Of a DNA stretch of 45,018 nt, positions 36,755 through 44,969 are shown piece by piece. How positions within the stretch are numbered: position 1 is the first letter of the stretch; the number at the start of each line of letters is the position of its first letter. Source of the DNA: Stramenopiles sp. TOSAG23-3 (lineage: Eukaryota > Sar). The DNA lies in assembly GCA_900128585.1 (NCBI GenBank), contig LT642148.1, forward strand, positions 1-45,018, read 5' to 3'. The notes beneath the pieces are model-generated. The model searched no databases, was not told the DNA's origin, and was given only the letters and a program-made list of their open reading frames with translations. A program made the position numbers and the translations under genes.

Positions 36755-38323
36755 ATGGGCTGCAAGGTGAGCACCGAGGGGCCTAAAGGCCCCAGTATTG
36801 AAAGTCCAAACTCGAACACTGCCGTTAGCGATGAAACCCACCGTTTAAAAACCGCCATTAGCGACGAGAGCTTTATCGCAAAAATAAACGATGTAATAGG
36901 GAACGACACCAGCTCCTACTCGAACCAGCTCAGCGGAATTGATGATACGTTCATCGACGAAGAAGACGAAATAGAGGTCGAGGGCACTTCGTCTAACTAC
37001 AAACTCGCAAATATTGGTCCAGGCGAAGCGCTGCCACGCAACGAATACCGCTTGGAGAGTGAAGAGAAGAAAGAACACGGCGCAAACTCTTCATCAATCC
37101 TTGACCCGAAAGTATTTTGCTGTGAATTGGATATCAGTGAAATTGGAACTGTCGAAGACCACTCTATCACAAGTCAAAGGGGCGAAAGCAATGGGAAGGA
37201 TGTGTCCAGTCAGGTTGCAAAAGTCAACGGTGAAGTTACGGAAGAGGTTTCCGCAAATAGAAAACTGCCTGAGGAGAGTGGTGGGAACCTTCCACTCGTT
37301 GAAGTACAAGATAAAGGTATAACTCGTGCTGTTGCGTCCCCTGCTTTAATACGTCACTTGCCCGCAAAACGACGACGTTGTATAAAAACTGAGGATGAAA
37401 AGCTAGAAAATAGAGAAGTGTCAGTTGTGGGTCAAGGGGAATATCCACGAAAAACGAAACGGCGAAGAATCCTTGTGATTCATAAAAACAACAAATTAGA
37501 ACCCCAGGAACCTTTCCAATATGCCATCACGAATTTAAATGTTGCTATCAACACGGCCCTTGACAATTACATGAGAAAAACACTTTCCACTATTGACGTT
37601 AACAAAGAACAAGCAAATGTAGAGCTAAACGAAGCGAATTCTTGCCCTGTTCCTCAAGCACGAAACTTTAAAACCAATGCCCCACCACCCAAAGTCAAGG
37701 TGCCGTTGAGAAAACGTTTAGAGCATAAGCAAATCATTTTTGCATCATCAAAGAAAAATACCCTGGGGAATACGAAACTATTTAACGAGTACTGCCACGC
37801 TCCGAATATAGAACGAGAGAATTTCCAGCTCTCTGCACAGATGCGGGAACAAATATATTCCGAGCCGCTTGCTCACAAAGAAAATTCAAACTCCCAGCAT
37901 GCCTTGGTGAGCGACCATGCGTCAAAATATTACCAGGGCGAACACTCCGGGGTAGCACCTGCACCCATGGCCCGTCACTATGTAGACCATACGGATAACC
38001 CACATGAAAAGTCATACCAAGCTAAACCGCTGGGGGAAAATAACGTATGTTTAATATGCCCAGCGCCCAGGTCGGTATCCCACATTAATAACAACCCACC
38101 CTCGGCCTTATCCGATCATCGCTACGATAAAAACCCAATCAAAACGCTTCATTCTGTCATGGGGGATTTGTTGGAAGAAGAAAGCGCCCAGGAAACCCGG
38201 TTGTTTAGTGCAAGGGCAAAATATATGCAGAAAAGGACAGACAGATTGAATGTTGAAGGAATGGTAGGACTGCCCCCCCAATACAATACCAGGTACCGCG
38301 CAGGGGCAGTTTTTCTGACGTGA
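36755..38323 (+). CDS. Unknown hydrophilic protein with myristoylation/palmitoylation-like N-terminus
   Basis: 522 aa from ATG 36755; the frame is open back to 36737 but without another ATG. The start reads MGCKVS: Gly2 suits N-myristoylation, Cys3 palmitoylation and Ser6 is favoured by N-myristoyltransferase, so membrane attachment is possible. The protein is otherwise polar and probably largely disordered, with an acidic stretch (FIDEEDEIEVEGTSS, ~72-86) and two basic clusters (PAKRRRCIK and PRKTKRRRIL), each a candidate nuclear signal. One likely helical patch (AITNLNVAINTALDNYMRKTL) lies near the middle. No known domain is recognised. An upstream overlapping ORF with a good splice donor casts some doubt on the first exon. 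It lies in tandem with the PRUNE-like gene and diverges from the 1240-aa gene. Confidence 0.7.
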   Translation: MGCKVSTEGPKGPSIESPNSNTAVSDETHRLKTAISDESFIAKINDVIGNDTSSYSNQLSGIDDTFIDEEDEIEVEGTSSNYKLANIGPGEALPRNEYRLESEEKKEHGANSSSILDPKVFCCELDISEIGTVEDHSITSQRGESNGKDVSSQVAKVNGEVTEEVSANRKLPEESGGNLPLVEVQDKGITRAVASPALIRHLPAKRRRCIKTEDEKLENREVSVVGQGEYPRKTKRRRILVIHKNNKLEPQEPFQYAITNLNVAINTALDNYMRKTLSTIDVNKEQANVELNEANSCPVPQARNFKTNAPPPKVKVPLRKRLEHKQIIFASSKKNTLGNTKLFNEYCHAPNIERENFQLSAQMREQIYSEPLAHKENSNSQHALVSDHASKYYQGEHSGVAPAPMARHYVDHTDNPHEKSYQAKPLGENNVCLICPAPRSVSHINNNPPSALSDHRYDKNPIKTLHSVMGDLLEEESAQETRLFSARAKYMQKRTDRLNVEGMVGLPPQYNTRYRAGAVFLT

Positions 38324-38399
38324 TGAGGCCGATTTTGCTTGTTTCTCGGCTTCTTACAGACTCCCCCACCGATCGCTCACTAAATAATAAATATTACAG

Positions 38400-38815
38400 T
38401 TAAATTTACAACAATTCCAATTCAGGCCATCGGCTCCGTGTGGACACAGCACCATTCGCTATGCTGTGTCCATTCGCCGGATCACACCCATTAGTATTGA
38501 TAGGTTTATGTACTCAATACACTACACTATTCTGGCCTGAGTAGAGTTAACAGCCGGATCGACACAGCACAGCGAAGGATGCTGTGTCTACTTGAATGCT
38601 TAGAATCTCTACCGAATGGCTCTTCCCATTCTGTTGACAATTATTAGGTAAATTATAGAAATAGGCCCCTGCCAGGCGTCCAGAAGGGTCATTTCATTAC
38701 CAACCCTTTTATTCGTTTTGTATTCTAATAATGTGTTTTGATAGGGATATATATTACATAGGCATATTATTGGGTTGGTTTCCAAAATAATTTTAAAATG
38801 CGACATGAATCACTT
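38400..38815. repeat. Fold-back family relative with two GCTGTGTC hairpins
   Basis: Bases ~38578-38700, inverted, match the inner and arm sequence of element B (GCCTGGCAGGGGCCTATTTC and AGCCATTCGGTAGAGATTC). Bases ~38426-38455 match its GGCTCCGTGTGGACACAGCA block. Two short perfect hairpins are present: GGACACAGCA/TGCTGTGTCC (38439-38468) and GACACAGCA/TGCTGTGTC (~38562-38589); their loops are also similar when inverted. The 19944-20035 repeat partner follows at 38728-38815. Confidence 0.8.
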
Positions 38816-39148
38816 GGATTATTTTATAAAAATATTACGAGGGTAGTTGAAATATAATACCCTATTTATAACACTAAATTGTGAATAGAAAAAAAAAAGT
38901 GGACGATGATGATGATATATCATCATCATCATGGAGCAAAAAATTGTTGTTGTAAAAAAAATAGCTCACCTGGTTTCCCTGCCGGAAAAAATTGGATGGT
39001 GGATCATCGGCTACTACTTTATATATATAGATAGTCGTCTATAACATTTTGTAACATCGATCAACAAAAGCTCAGTATTGTCGAGAAGAACAAGTCTACC
39101 ATTCACCATCACCAACAACAAAATAGAACAAATACTCACTCTATAAGT

Positions 39149-39166
39149 ATGGGGCGTTCTTTTTAG
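39149..39166 (+). promoter_or_regulatory. Upstream mini-ORF, copy 1 (MGRSF)
   Basis: ATGGGGCGTTCTTTTTAG encodes five residues. It is followed after two bases by ATG 39169, whose frame stops at 39210 after 13 codons. It may affect translation of the downstream gene if it lies in the mRNA. Confidence 0.5.
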
Positions 39167-39230
39167 GGATGTTCAACTTTCAGTCTACCTTCACCAACAA
39201 CAAAAAATAACAAATACTCGCACTATAAGC

Positions 39231-39248
39231 ATGGGGCGTTCTTTTTAG
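39231..39248 (+). promoter_or_regulatory. Upstream mini-ORF, copy 2 (MGRSF)
   Basis: Identical to copy 1. Its stop lies two bases before the PRUNE-like start codon at 39251, so reinitiation or leaky scanning would be needed if both are in the mRNA leader. Confidence 0.5.
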
Positions 39249-39250
39249 GG

Positions 39251-40537
39251 ATGTTCAACTTTCATCAGTACCTAAGGCACACAAAGGTGCTCACTGCTAA
39301 TGATGACGCAGGAATTTTAATAGACGTCGTGCTTGGTGCACCTTCTGGTGATCTCGAATCTGTAGTTTCAACATTACTTTTGGCGTACTATCATGCTTCG
39401 ACTTGCTATAAATTAGTGAGGAAAGAAAGCGCACGCTATGTGTTCCCGGTGCTGCCAATGCAATCTCAAGACTTTTCAATAAATGGGGACGTCATTGACC
39501 TTCTGCGACGTTGTAAGGTAAATTTTGAAGATTTAATATTTTTCGACCAACTAGACTGGGAGAATATACAAGTCGGACGGGTTCACTTATGCAACCACAA
39601 CACATTAAGTGCAGGGACAGAATTTCTTACAAAGAAAATTTATTCAATAATTGACAACCAGACAGATGCGGGGCTATACCAGGAGATGGTCGCGAACTCA
39701 CGACGAACCATAGAGGCAACAGCAGGGTCTTGTTGTTCGCTCATCGCTGAGTTGTACATATTTCACGAAGACCTGTTTTTCTCTAGATCGAACGCGGATT
39801 CATCGGATCTTCCCGGGATGGTGCTAGCAAAACTGCTATTTTCAGCAATCGTATTTAGTACCAGTAATTTGATGAAGAAAAAAGCGTCTGTCGACATACA
39901 AATGATTGATTACTTCGAAAATAAGTTTGATCTGAATGGCAAACAGACCTTGAAAATAATGCAAGAGGCAAAGAAGAAAGTGGAATTTTGGGAAAGTTTG
40001 TCGACCTGGGACAAGCTTCGCTGCAACTACATACAAGATGGCCTCTTAGGAATTTCTTTTGTTCGTTTGCCCCTTGATGATTTTTTGAATGCGGATAATC
40101 CAAACAATGGAAACTTTGATCCTGCTGTCGGGTTTCACGAGTATGTTAAAGAAAATGGCGCATCACAAAATGTAAAACATGTCTTATACGACAGTGAGAG
40201 TTTTGTTAACCAGGCGCACGCATTTATGCAGTGGAACAAAATTCAATCTTTATTTGTGGTAAATATTGATAAAGCAGATATCAGCGAAATTTCCCAGGTA
40301 GAATTGAAATCTACACTATCTATTGCCAGCATAGACGAAAATCGTTTTGACTCGTTTTTAAAAGCGTGTAAATTAAACAACAAGGAAACCAACAAATTGC
40401 GCTGGGGTGGAGATCTTGTAGAAAATATTCACACAGGAGAAGATGATTTGATAGGAGATTTCACCATCTACATGCAATCTTTTAAAGTAGGAAGTATAGA
40501 CGCCGAATTTGCATCAATCACGGAGTTCTTCAAGTAA
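39251..40537 (+). CDS. PRUNE/PPX1-like DHH-family protein with altered metal-site motifs
   Basis: 428 aa. PRUNE1 and yeast PPX1 are DHH/DHHA2 phosphohydrolases acting on short-chain polyphosphate and nucleotides. The layout fits: motif I region VVLGAPSGDLESVVS (26-40), VFPVLPMQSQDF (64-75), motif II LIFFDQLDW (95-103), motif III VHLCNHNTL (111-119), SIIDNQTDAG (132-141) and TAGSCCSLIAE (157-167, matching the family's GSCxxL). Residues ~220-428 suit a DHHA2 domain (SVDIQMIDYFENKFDLNGK). The signature DHH/DHR is NHN here (N115-H116-N117), and motif I has Ala for Asn and Glu for the second Asp, so the metal site is probably changed or inactive. The start at 39251 is the second of two duplicated ATGs and the only one leading into the long frame. 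Confidence 0.82.
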   Translation: MFNFHQYLRHTKVLTANDDAGILIDVVLGAPSGDLESVVSTLLLAYYHASTCYKLVRKESARYVFPVLPMQSQDFSINGDVIDLLRRCKVNFEDLIFFDQLDWENIQVGRVHLCNHNTLSAGTEFLTKKIYSIIDNQTDAGLYQEMVANSRRTIEATAGSCCSLIAELYIFHEDLFFSRSNADSSDLPGMVLAKLLFSAIVFSTSNLMKKKASVDIQMIDYFENKFDLNGKQTLKIMQEAKKKVEFWESLSTWDKLRCNYIQDGLLGISFVRLPLDDFLNADNPNNGNFDPAVGFHEYVKENGASQNVKHVLYDSESFVNQAHAFMQWNKIQSLFVVNIDKADISEISQVELKSTLSIASIDENRFDSFLKACKLNNKETNKLRWGGDLVENIHTGEDDLIGDFTIYMQSFKVGSIDAEFASITEFFK

Positions 40538-41276
40538 TTAATGACGCGAGACTGACGTGTACTCACCGTCACACAAGGTAAGAAGATAATTGGGTGGGGG
40601 GGATGGTTATTGACGCACCTTGATAGTTCACTATCATACTTAAATTTCAGAGACGCCCGAAGACTTCTATTAACTAATTGTAGTAAGGAAAGAAGAACTG
40701 ACACACCGTTTTTTCTTTCCCCCTGTTTTAAAACACATTTTGACTTTTTTAAATTTAGAAACAAAAATTGGCTGTTATTTAAGTATGATATGATATCATA
40801 ATTATTATCTCATATGATAAAAAATTTAAATGTACTTTTTAAAAACAAGAAAATTGGCTGTTATTTAAGTAATTAAATTTAAAAAATCTAGATTTCAGTT
40901 CGCAGTACATAATATAAGTAACAGCCAATTTTCTTGTTTTTAAATACTGCGATCTTATCTCTACTGTTGTGATTTTAGTTAGGGTCTTTACAATTATAAA
41001 TACAACCTTTTCACTTATAGTCTTGACTATCATTTTAATGTGTGTACACCATGCATGACATTTTTAATTAAAAACAAAAAATTGGCTGTTATTTTAAGTG
41101 AGTTGGTTATGGGTCCTTTGACGTTGACGTAATTCAATACACTTATTCGGATCATCTAGCATAGATATTTTTTCTCGATAAAATTCTTAAGGCCCAGATC
41201 ATTATTTTGTTTTTAAATTCGTAAGGCGCCAAGTTGCCAAGTTCAGGCTAACCAATCCACCCTTTACTCGTTTAAA
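40538..41276. repeat. Convergent spacer with AACAGCC elements
   Basis: This spacer separates the PRUNE-like and glycosyltransferase 3' ends. Inverted cores lie at ~40759-40784, 40838-40880 and ~41070-41098 and a forward core at ~40919-40945, along with an inverted family 3'-end fragment (~40960-41055: TAGTCTTGACTATCATTTTA, ACACCATGCATGACA) and a forward one (~41100-41160: GGTTATGGGTCCTTTGACGT). No gene lies here. Confidence 0.8.
40838..40944. repeat. Perfect 26-bp inverted AACAGCC pair
   Basis: 40838-40863 and 40919-40944 are exact reverse complements over 26 bp (right arm begins TAACAGCCAATTTTCTTG), with a 55-bp loop. A transcript from either strand could fold into a strong stem between two converging genes. 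Confidence 0.9.
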
Positions 41277-44200
41277 TCATAGGTGCATATCATACGAAAG
41301 TAATACATACGGGGAACTGTTCGTTTGGCTCACAGGCACAACGACACTGTCAAATTGCGTATATGTTCTCGTTCTATTGTCGCGGTGGAGATGATTGGCA
41401 TGGAGAGTCAGAGACGGGGACGAAACATGGACGCCTTCGTCCCGCAGCCGTTGCACAAACGCATTATCAGCTCCATTTTTCCCAAAATAAAAATCGATAG
41501 TCGATGTATTGAACTCAAACGGCAACGGCAAAATCCACGCATCTTGGCTATCGGTTCGAACATTGAATTGTTTTTGTGATTTTGCACCTGGATTTCCTTC
41601 GGTACACTCCCATCGCAGAAGCGCAAAACAGTATTTTCCCATCCGATGAGGCTCTTGTTTCAACAGCGCACCAAGGGACTCATCAAAGTATATGTCAGCA
41701 TTTGCAATGATCATGTACGAATAGGCACCAAATAACTTTTGGCCATGCTCTACGGCATCTTTGAACGACGATCTTTTACCAATCAAATAGTATTCTAGTT
41801 TGCTAAGTTCAGAACACTTGCCCGTGGTTCCGCAAAGTTGTGCTAAAGATTTGTTCAACACTGTTTTAACTCGTTCAGATTCTATTAACACGTGCAACCG
41901 TGATATGTACTTATTCTGTAAGTTCAATGCCAAAACTTGTATAAATTCCCACAATCGATACCCCGATGTCGGGATGTAATATTCAGCAATTAAAACAATT
42001 GGTGGGGGCAGCGAGCTTTTGCGCTGTAGTGGCAGCGTAGTCCTATCAATGTGGTTCCTGGGTCGTTCAAACAGATTGTGCAACCACGCCCAAGAAGAAT
42101 TGAGGCGTGTGTAAACAACAGATAATGCTGAAGTAACGTGTAATATCGATGGTTCATGCAATCTTGATACCATCTTGTACATTGACGATCCGGGCGGGGC
42201 ATGAGTTGCTTCGGAAATGCAAAGGAGGCCTAACGCACAGAGCTTCCCGTGGATAGTTTCGTACGAATCAGGTTCAAGTAATTCGAATTGGGAAAATGTC
42301 GTGAGGACAAACAAATAAGTTTCATGAATGTCCAAGACTTTTGAACCCAAACTAAGCGCTCTTTGCAAGCTGTTATTTATAGTACCATAAGACCATGTAT
42401 AAACCCGGAAAAGGTTTGCAATGGCCTGGTAATTAGGACTAGAACCGACTCCAGACTCATAAGCCTTTTCCAACAAAGCTGCTGCAGAGTTGTAGCGCCG
42501 CTTTTTATACTGTTCAATGGCGTGGTTTATCAAGGCGCTAGAGTCACCGGGAATCGTAATCATCGACATCCTCAGATACTTAGAAAACAATGTCGAATTA
42601 CCAACCAGCCGTGAGTGTGTCAACAAACCATTTATGAGTTGCCCAAGGGTATGAGGGGCAACCGCATCTTGGGTTTTCCTTGCAAAATTGTATACTTCCG
42701 TAAAAATTGCCAAGGCGTCATCGTAATTCCCAGATTCAAGTAAATCGTGGCCCATTTCGATATTAGTCTGCAAACGGTCGTGCAACCCAGAGGCCAAAAA
42801 CTTGTGCATTTTTGTGGCAATCTGTACTTTGAAACCATACCCAATGCCAATACCCGATTCAGCGCCGAAGATAAACGCGGATTGCAATGGCCCCAGTGCG
42901 GGGTCAAATCGGTACGGGGTTTCCAGGAGGACATTGTCTAGGCTCATTTTGTGTATTGATGAACTATTTGCACACCAGTAAGGGCGATACAATCGTTCAC
43001 TTTGGCAAAGTGTATCATCGGCCACGAAAAATTCCTTTGTTACAGATGAGAGACTATGGGGAACATTAAAGCTGTCGCAAATCCAAGCCCGAATAAAAAT
43101 GCTGCCAGACGTGGTGATGGGAAAAGTGACTTGGACGGTTTGGACATTTGATCGCATTCTTTTGAATCCGGTGCACTTCTTTTTTGACTGTTCAACACCA
43201 CTTTGTGCGCACACTGTCCATTCAGTGTCGCCATCGCCTCCTCGCCACGGGGCAATTCTTATTCTTACTACCAGTTTTGAATGGCTGGAAAATATTGGAC
43301 CAGATGGTGCGAAGGTGAGCTTCGTAGGCAATTTTGTCAGATGACTACTCCACCAATGAAAGCCAAACGTTTGGTTCATGCTTCCATCCTTACTACATAT
43401 GGGGCAGTTGTTTTCAGCAGGGTTACTGCTGCAGAACGGTGAATCGGACCCAGGCTTTGTCAACGATTGAAAGTGGTGTATGCACTTTAAGATTTTTGTC
43501 TGCATTGAAAAATGAAGACTGTTAAAATAATGCTGAGGGTAGATTTTCATGTCTGGGTGAAAGTGCCGTACTGCAAAAGTCAAGAGTTTCGGGCCAGTCA
43601 GCTCCCACGTTTCCCGGCCATTATGCAATTTGGTCCAGGCTGGCAAATCTCGAAGCAGTCGTTGGAAAAATGGTAACCTTGGCAATGCAGCTAACACAGC
43701 ATTGTTCACCACATCCGGCGATTCTAAGATAGCAAACGAAGAGACATTTTTTACAATAGGCTTGATCTTGCGTAACGGTGTAATGTCTACATCAATGTAC
43801 ACACCGCCGTACCGCCGCAACAGTTCCAGCCGTACTATATCCGATCTAGCTCGCGGATCGGTGAGCCGCTGAAACAATTTATAGTTTTCTAAAGGGACCC
43901 CTTCGATTATATCGGCATCAGCCCAAATCTCAATCTGATGAAAGGGATGAATTCTAGACCAAGATTCGATGTTAGATTTCGCATACAGGGGAAGGGGCTG
44001 AACACCAAGCCAAACAAAGTGGAACACCTGAGGAATTTGAAAACCCGACGAATATTTTGAAGACGAATCTTGGTAAACTCCCTGGCCCCAAACTTCCCAC
44101 CCAGACAAAAACCTGAGGTCTTCATCGTATTTTAATTTTCGGCGGTGTAATGTCATCTTCAAGTCTTCCAGGCTGATGTCTAGACTGGATGCTTCGTATT

Positions 44201-44501
44201 TTTGATACAAGGACAGAGCAACCTCTTCCACGGTATCGTCGCTACAAAAGTATATAAAAGAGGTCTCGGTAACTTCATGCTTAATATCAAACTCATCCAA
44301 CGGAACTGTAAACAGCAAAGTGTTATGGTACACTCTTTCCGCACTAATCAGACTATTGTCGCAATGCATCAGAGTAGCATCAAATCTAGATGATCTCGAA
44401 AGCAATTTGCCCCCACTTTCGCAGGACAGAAAAGCAAGCCCAACGAAGAGACGTATAATTCTATTCCATTCCATATTGCCAAGTCGCTTCGTGTTTCGCA
44501 A
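41277..44501 (-). CDS. Two-domain glycosyltransferase (GT32/DXD plus second GT-like domain), likely Golgi
   Basis: 1074 aa. The N-terminus has a short basic stretch then a hydrophobic signal anchor (~14-27), as in type II Golgi enzymes; M10 is an alternative start. Residues ~155-330 are a DXD sugar-transferase domain like yeast OCH1 and GT32 members: IPQVFHFVWLG, NIESWSRIHPFHQIEIW, ARSDIVRLELLRRYGG, then VYIDVD with the metal/nucleotide-sugar motif D237-V238-D239, and ELTGPKL. The middle (~400-850) has beta-rich and helical-repeat-like parts (LLESGNYDDALAIFTEVY resembles a TPR helix). The C-terminal ~210 residues form a second transferase-like module: YSYMIIANADIYFDESLGAL, CFALLRWECTEG, RTDSQDAWILPLPFEF and GKNGADNAFVQRL. 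Substrates cannot be told from sequence. It converges on the PRUNE-like gene; no intron is needed. Confidence 0.85.
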   Translation of the reverse strand: MRNTKRLGNMEWNRIIRLFVGLAFLSCESGGKLLSRSSRFDATLMHCDNSLISAERVYHNTLLFTVPLDEFDIKHEVTETSFIYFCSDDTVEEVALSLYQKYEASSLDISLEDLKMTLHRRKLKYDEDLRFLSGWEVWGQGVYQDSSSKYSSGFQIPQVFHFVWLGVQPLPLYAKSNIESWSRIHPFHQIEIWADADIIEGVPLENYKLFQRLTDPRARSDIVRLELLRRYGGVYIDVDITPLRKIKPIVKNVSSFAILESPDVVNNAVLAALPRLPFFQRLLRDLPAWTKLHNGRETWELTGPKLLTFAVRHFHPDMKIYPQHYFNSLHFSMQTKILKCIHHFQSLTKPGSDSPFCSSNPAENNCPICSKDGSMNQTFGFHWWSSHLTKLPTKLTFAPSGPIFSSHSKLVVRIRIAPWRGGDGDTEWTVCAQSGVEQSKKKCTGFKRMRSNVQTVQVTFPITTSGSIFIRAWICDSFNVPHSLSSVTKEFFVADDTLCQSERLYRPYWCANSSSIHKMSLDNVLLETPYRFDPALGPLQSAFIFGAESGIGIGYGFKVQIATKMHKFLASGLHDRLQTNIEMGHDLLESGNYDDALAIFTEVYNFARKTQDAVAPHTLGQLINGLLTHSRLVGNSTLFSKYLRMSMITIPGDSSALINHAIEQYKKRRYNSAAALLEKAYESGVGSSPNYQAIANLFRVYTWSYGTINNSLQRALSLGSKVLDIHETYLFVLTTFSQFELLEPDSYETIHGKLCALGLLCISEATHAPPGSSMYKMVSRLHEPSILHVTSALSVVYTRLNSSWAWLHNLFERPRNHIDRTTLPLQRKSSLPPPIVLIAEYYIPTSGYRLWEFIQVLALNLQNKYISRLHVLIESERVKTVLNKSLAQLCGTTGKCSELSKLEYYLIGKRSSFKDAVEHGQKLFGAYSYMIIANADIYFDESLGALLKQEPHRMGKYCFALLRWECTEGNPGAKSQKQFNVRTDSQDAWILPLPFEFNTSTIDFYFGKNGADNAFVQRLRDEGVHVSSPSLTLHANHLHRDNRTRTYTQFDSVVVPVSQTNSSPYVLLSYDMHL

Positions 44502-44710
44502 ATTAAGGCATGCCCTTCAGAAACACTGATCTTACAGAGTACCGCCTTTTTTTTACCAATTCGATTTCTTCGTCAATCTTCTCGTGCATATGTATTCTGC
44601 AACGCATACATACGCACACAACACATGCCCTCGGATTCTGTTCTTTTATCTTCTCAGTCCTTGTCGTGGTCGTGGTGCTCGGTTTGATTTCTTCATCATC
44701 GTCAAACCCA

Positions 44711-44759
44711 TATATATGACATTATAATAATAATATATATTATTATAATGTCATATATA
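44711..44759. repeat. AT-rich palindrome, 19-bp perfect arms
   Basis: TATATATGACATTATAATA (44711-44729) pairs exactly with 44741-44759 around an 11-bp AT loop. It lies ~210 bp upstream of the glycosyltransferase start and is likely to form a cruciform or to be prone to deletion. Confidence 0.9.
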
Positions 44760-44967
44760 TATACACACCAAGGTATAAAAATTTAGACGCAATAATAATA
44801 ATAATAAATAATTATAATAAAATGTATATTTTTTTTCATACGCGGGGGGAAATTTCCGGAAGAATCCTTTAAATTGGGGAAATTATGTTCGTTTGTTTGT
44901 AGATATTATTATAGTCGTTCTAATAATACATCCTTAAATAAAATGAAGAAGAAAAAAGTCGTCGTCG

Positions 44968-44969
<2 letters not shown>

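Larger units (their letters stand above)
38324..39250. other. Tandem intergenic region with fold-back family copy and duplicated 5' leader
   Basis: A 0.9-kb spacer. The left half holds a relative of fold-back element B (38400-38815). The right half holds AT-rich sequence with an ATGATGATG/CATCATCAT stretch (~38903-38932) and the tandemly duplicated leader of the PRUNE-like gene (39093-39264). No further gene is seen. Confidence 0.65.
39093..39264 (+). repeat. Tandem duplication of the 5' leader and start codon of the PRUNE-like gene
   Basis: Copy 1 (~39093-39181) and copy 2 (~39182-39264) share AGTCTACC, TTCACCAACAACAAAA, AACAAATACTC, ATGGGGCGTTCTTTTTAG and GGATGTTCAACTTTCA. The spacing is 82 bp over most of the unit and 89 bp at its left edge because of a 7-bp indel. 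Both copies carry a five-residue uORF followed two bases later by ATGTTCAACTTTCA. Confidence 0.9.
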
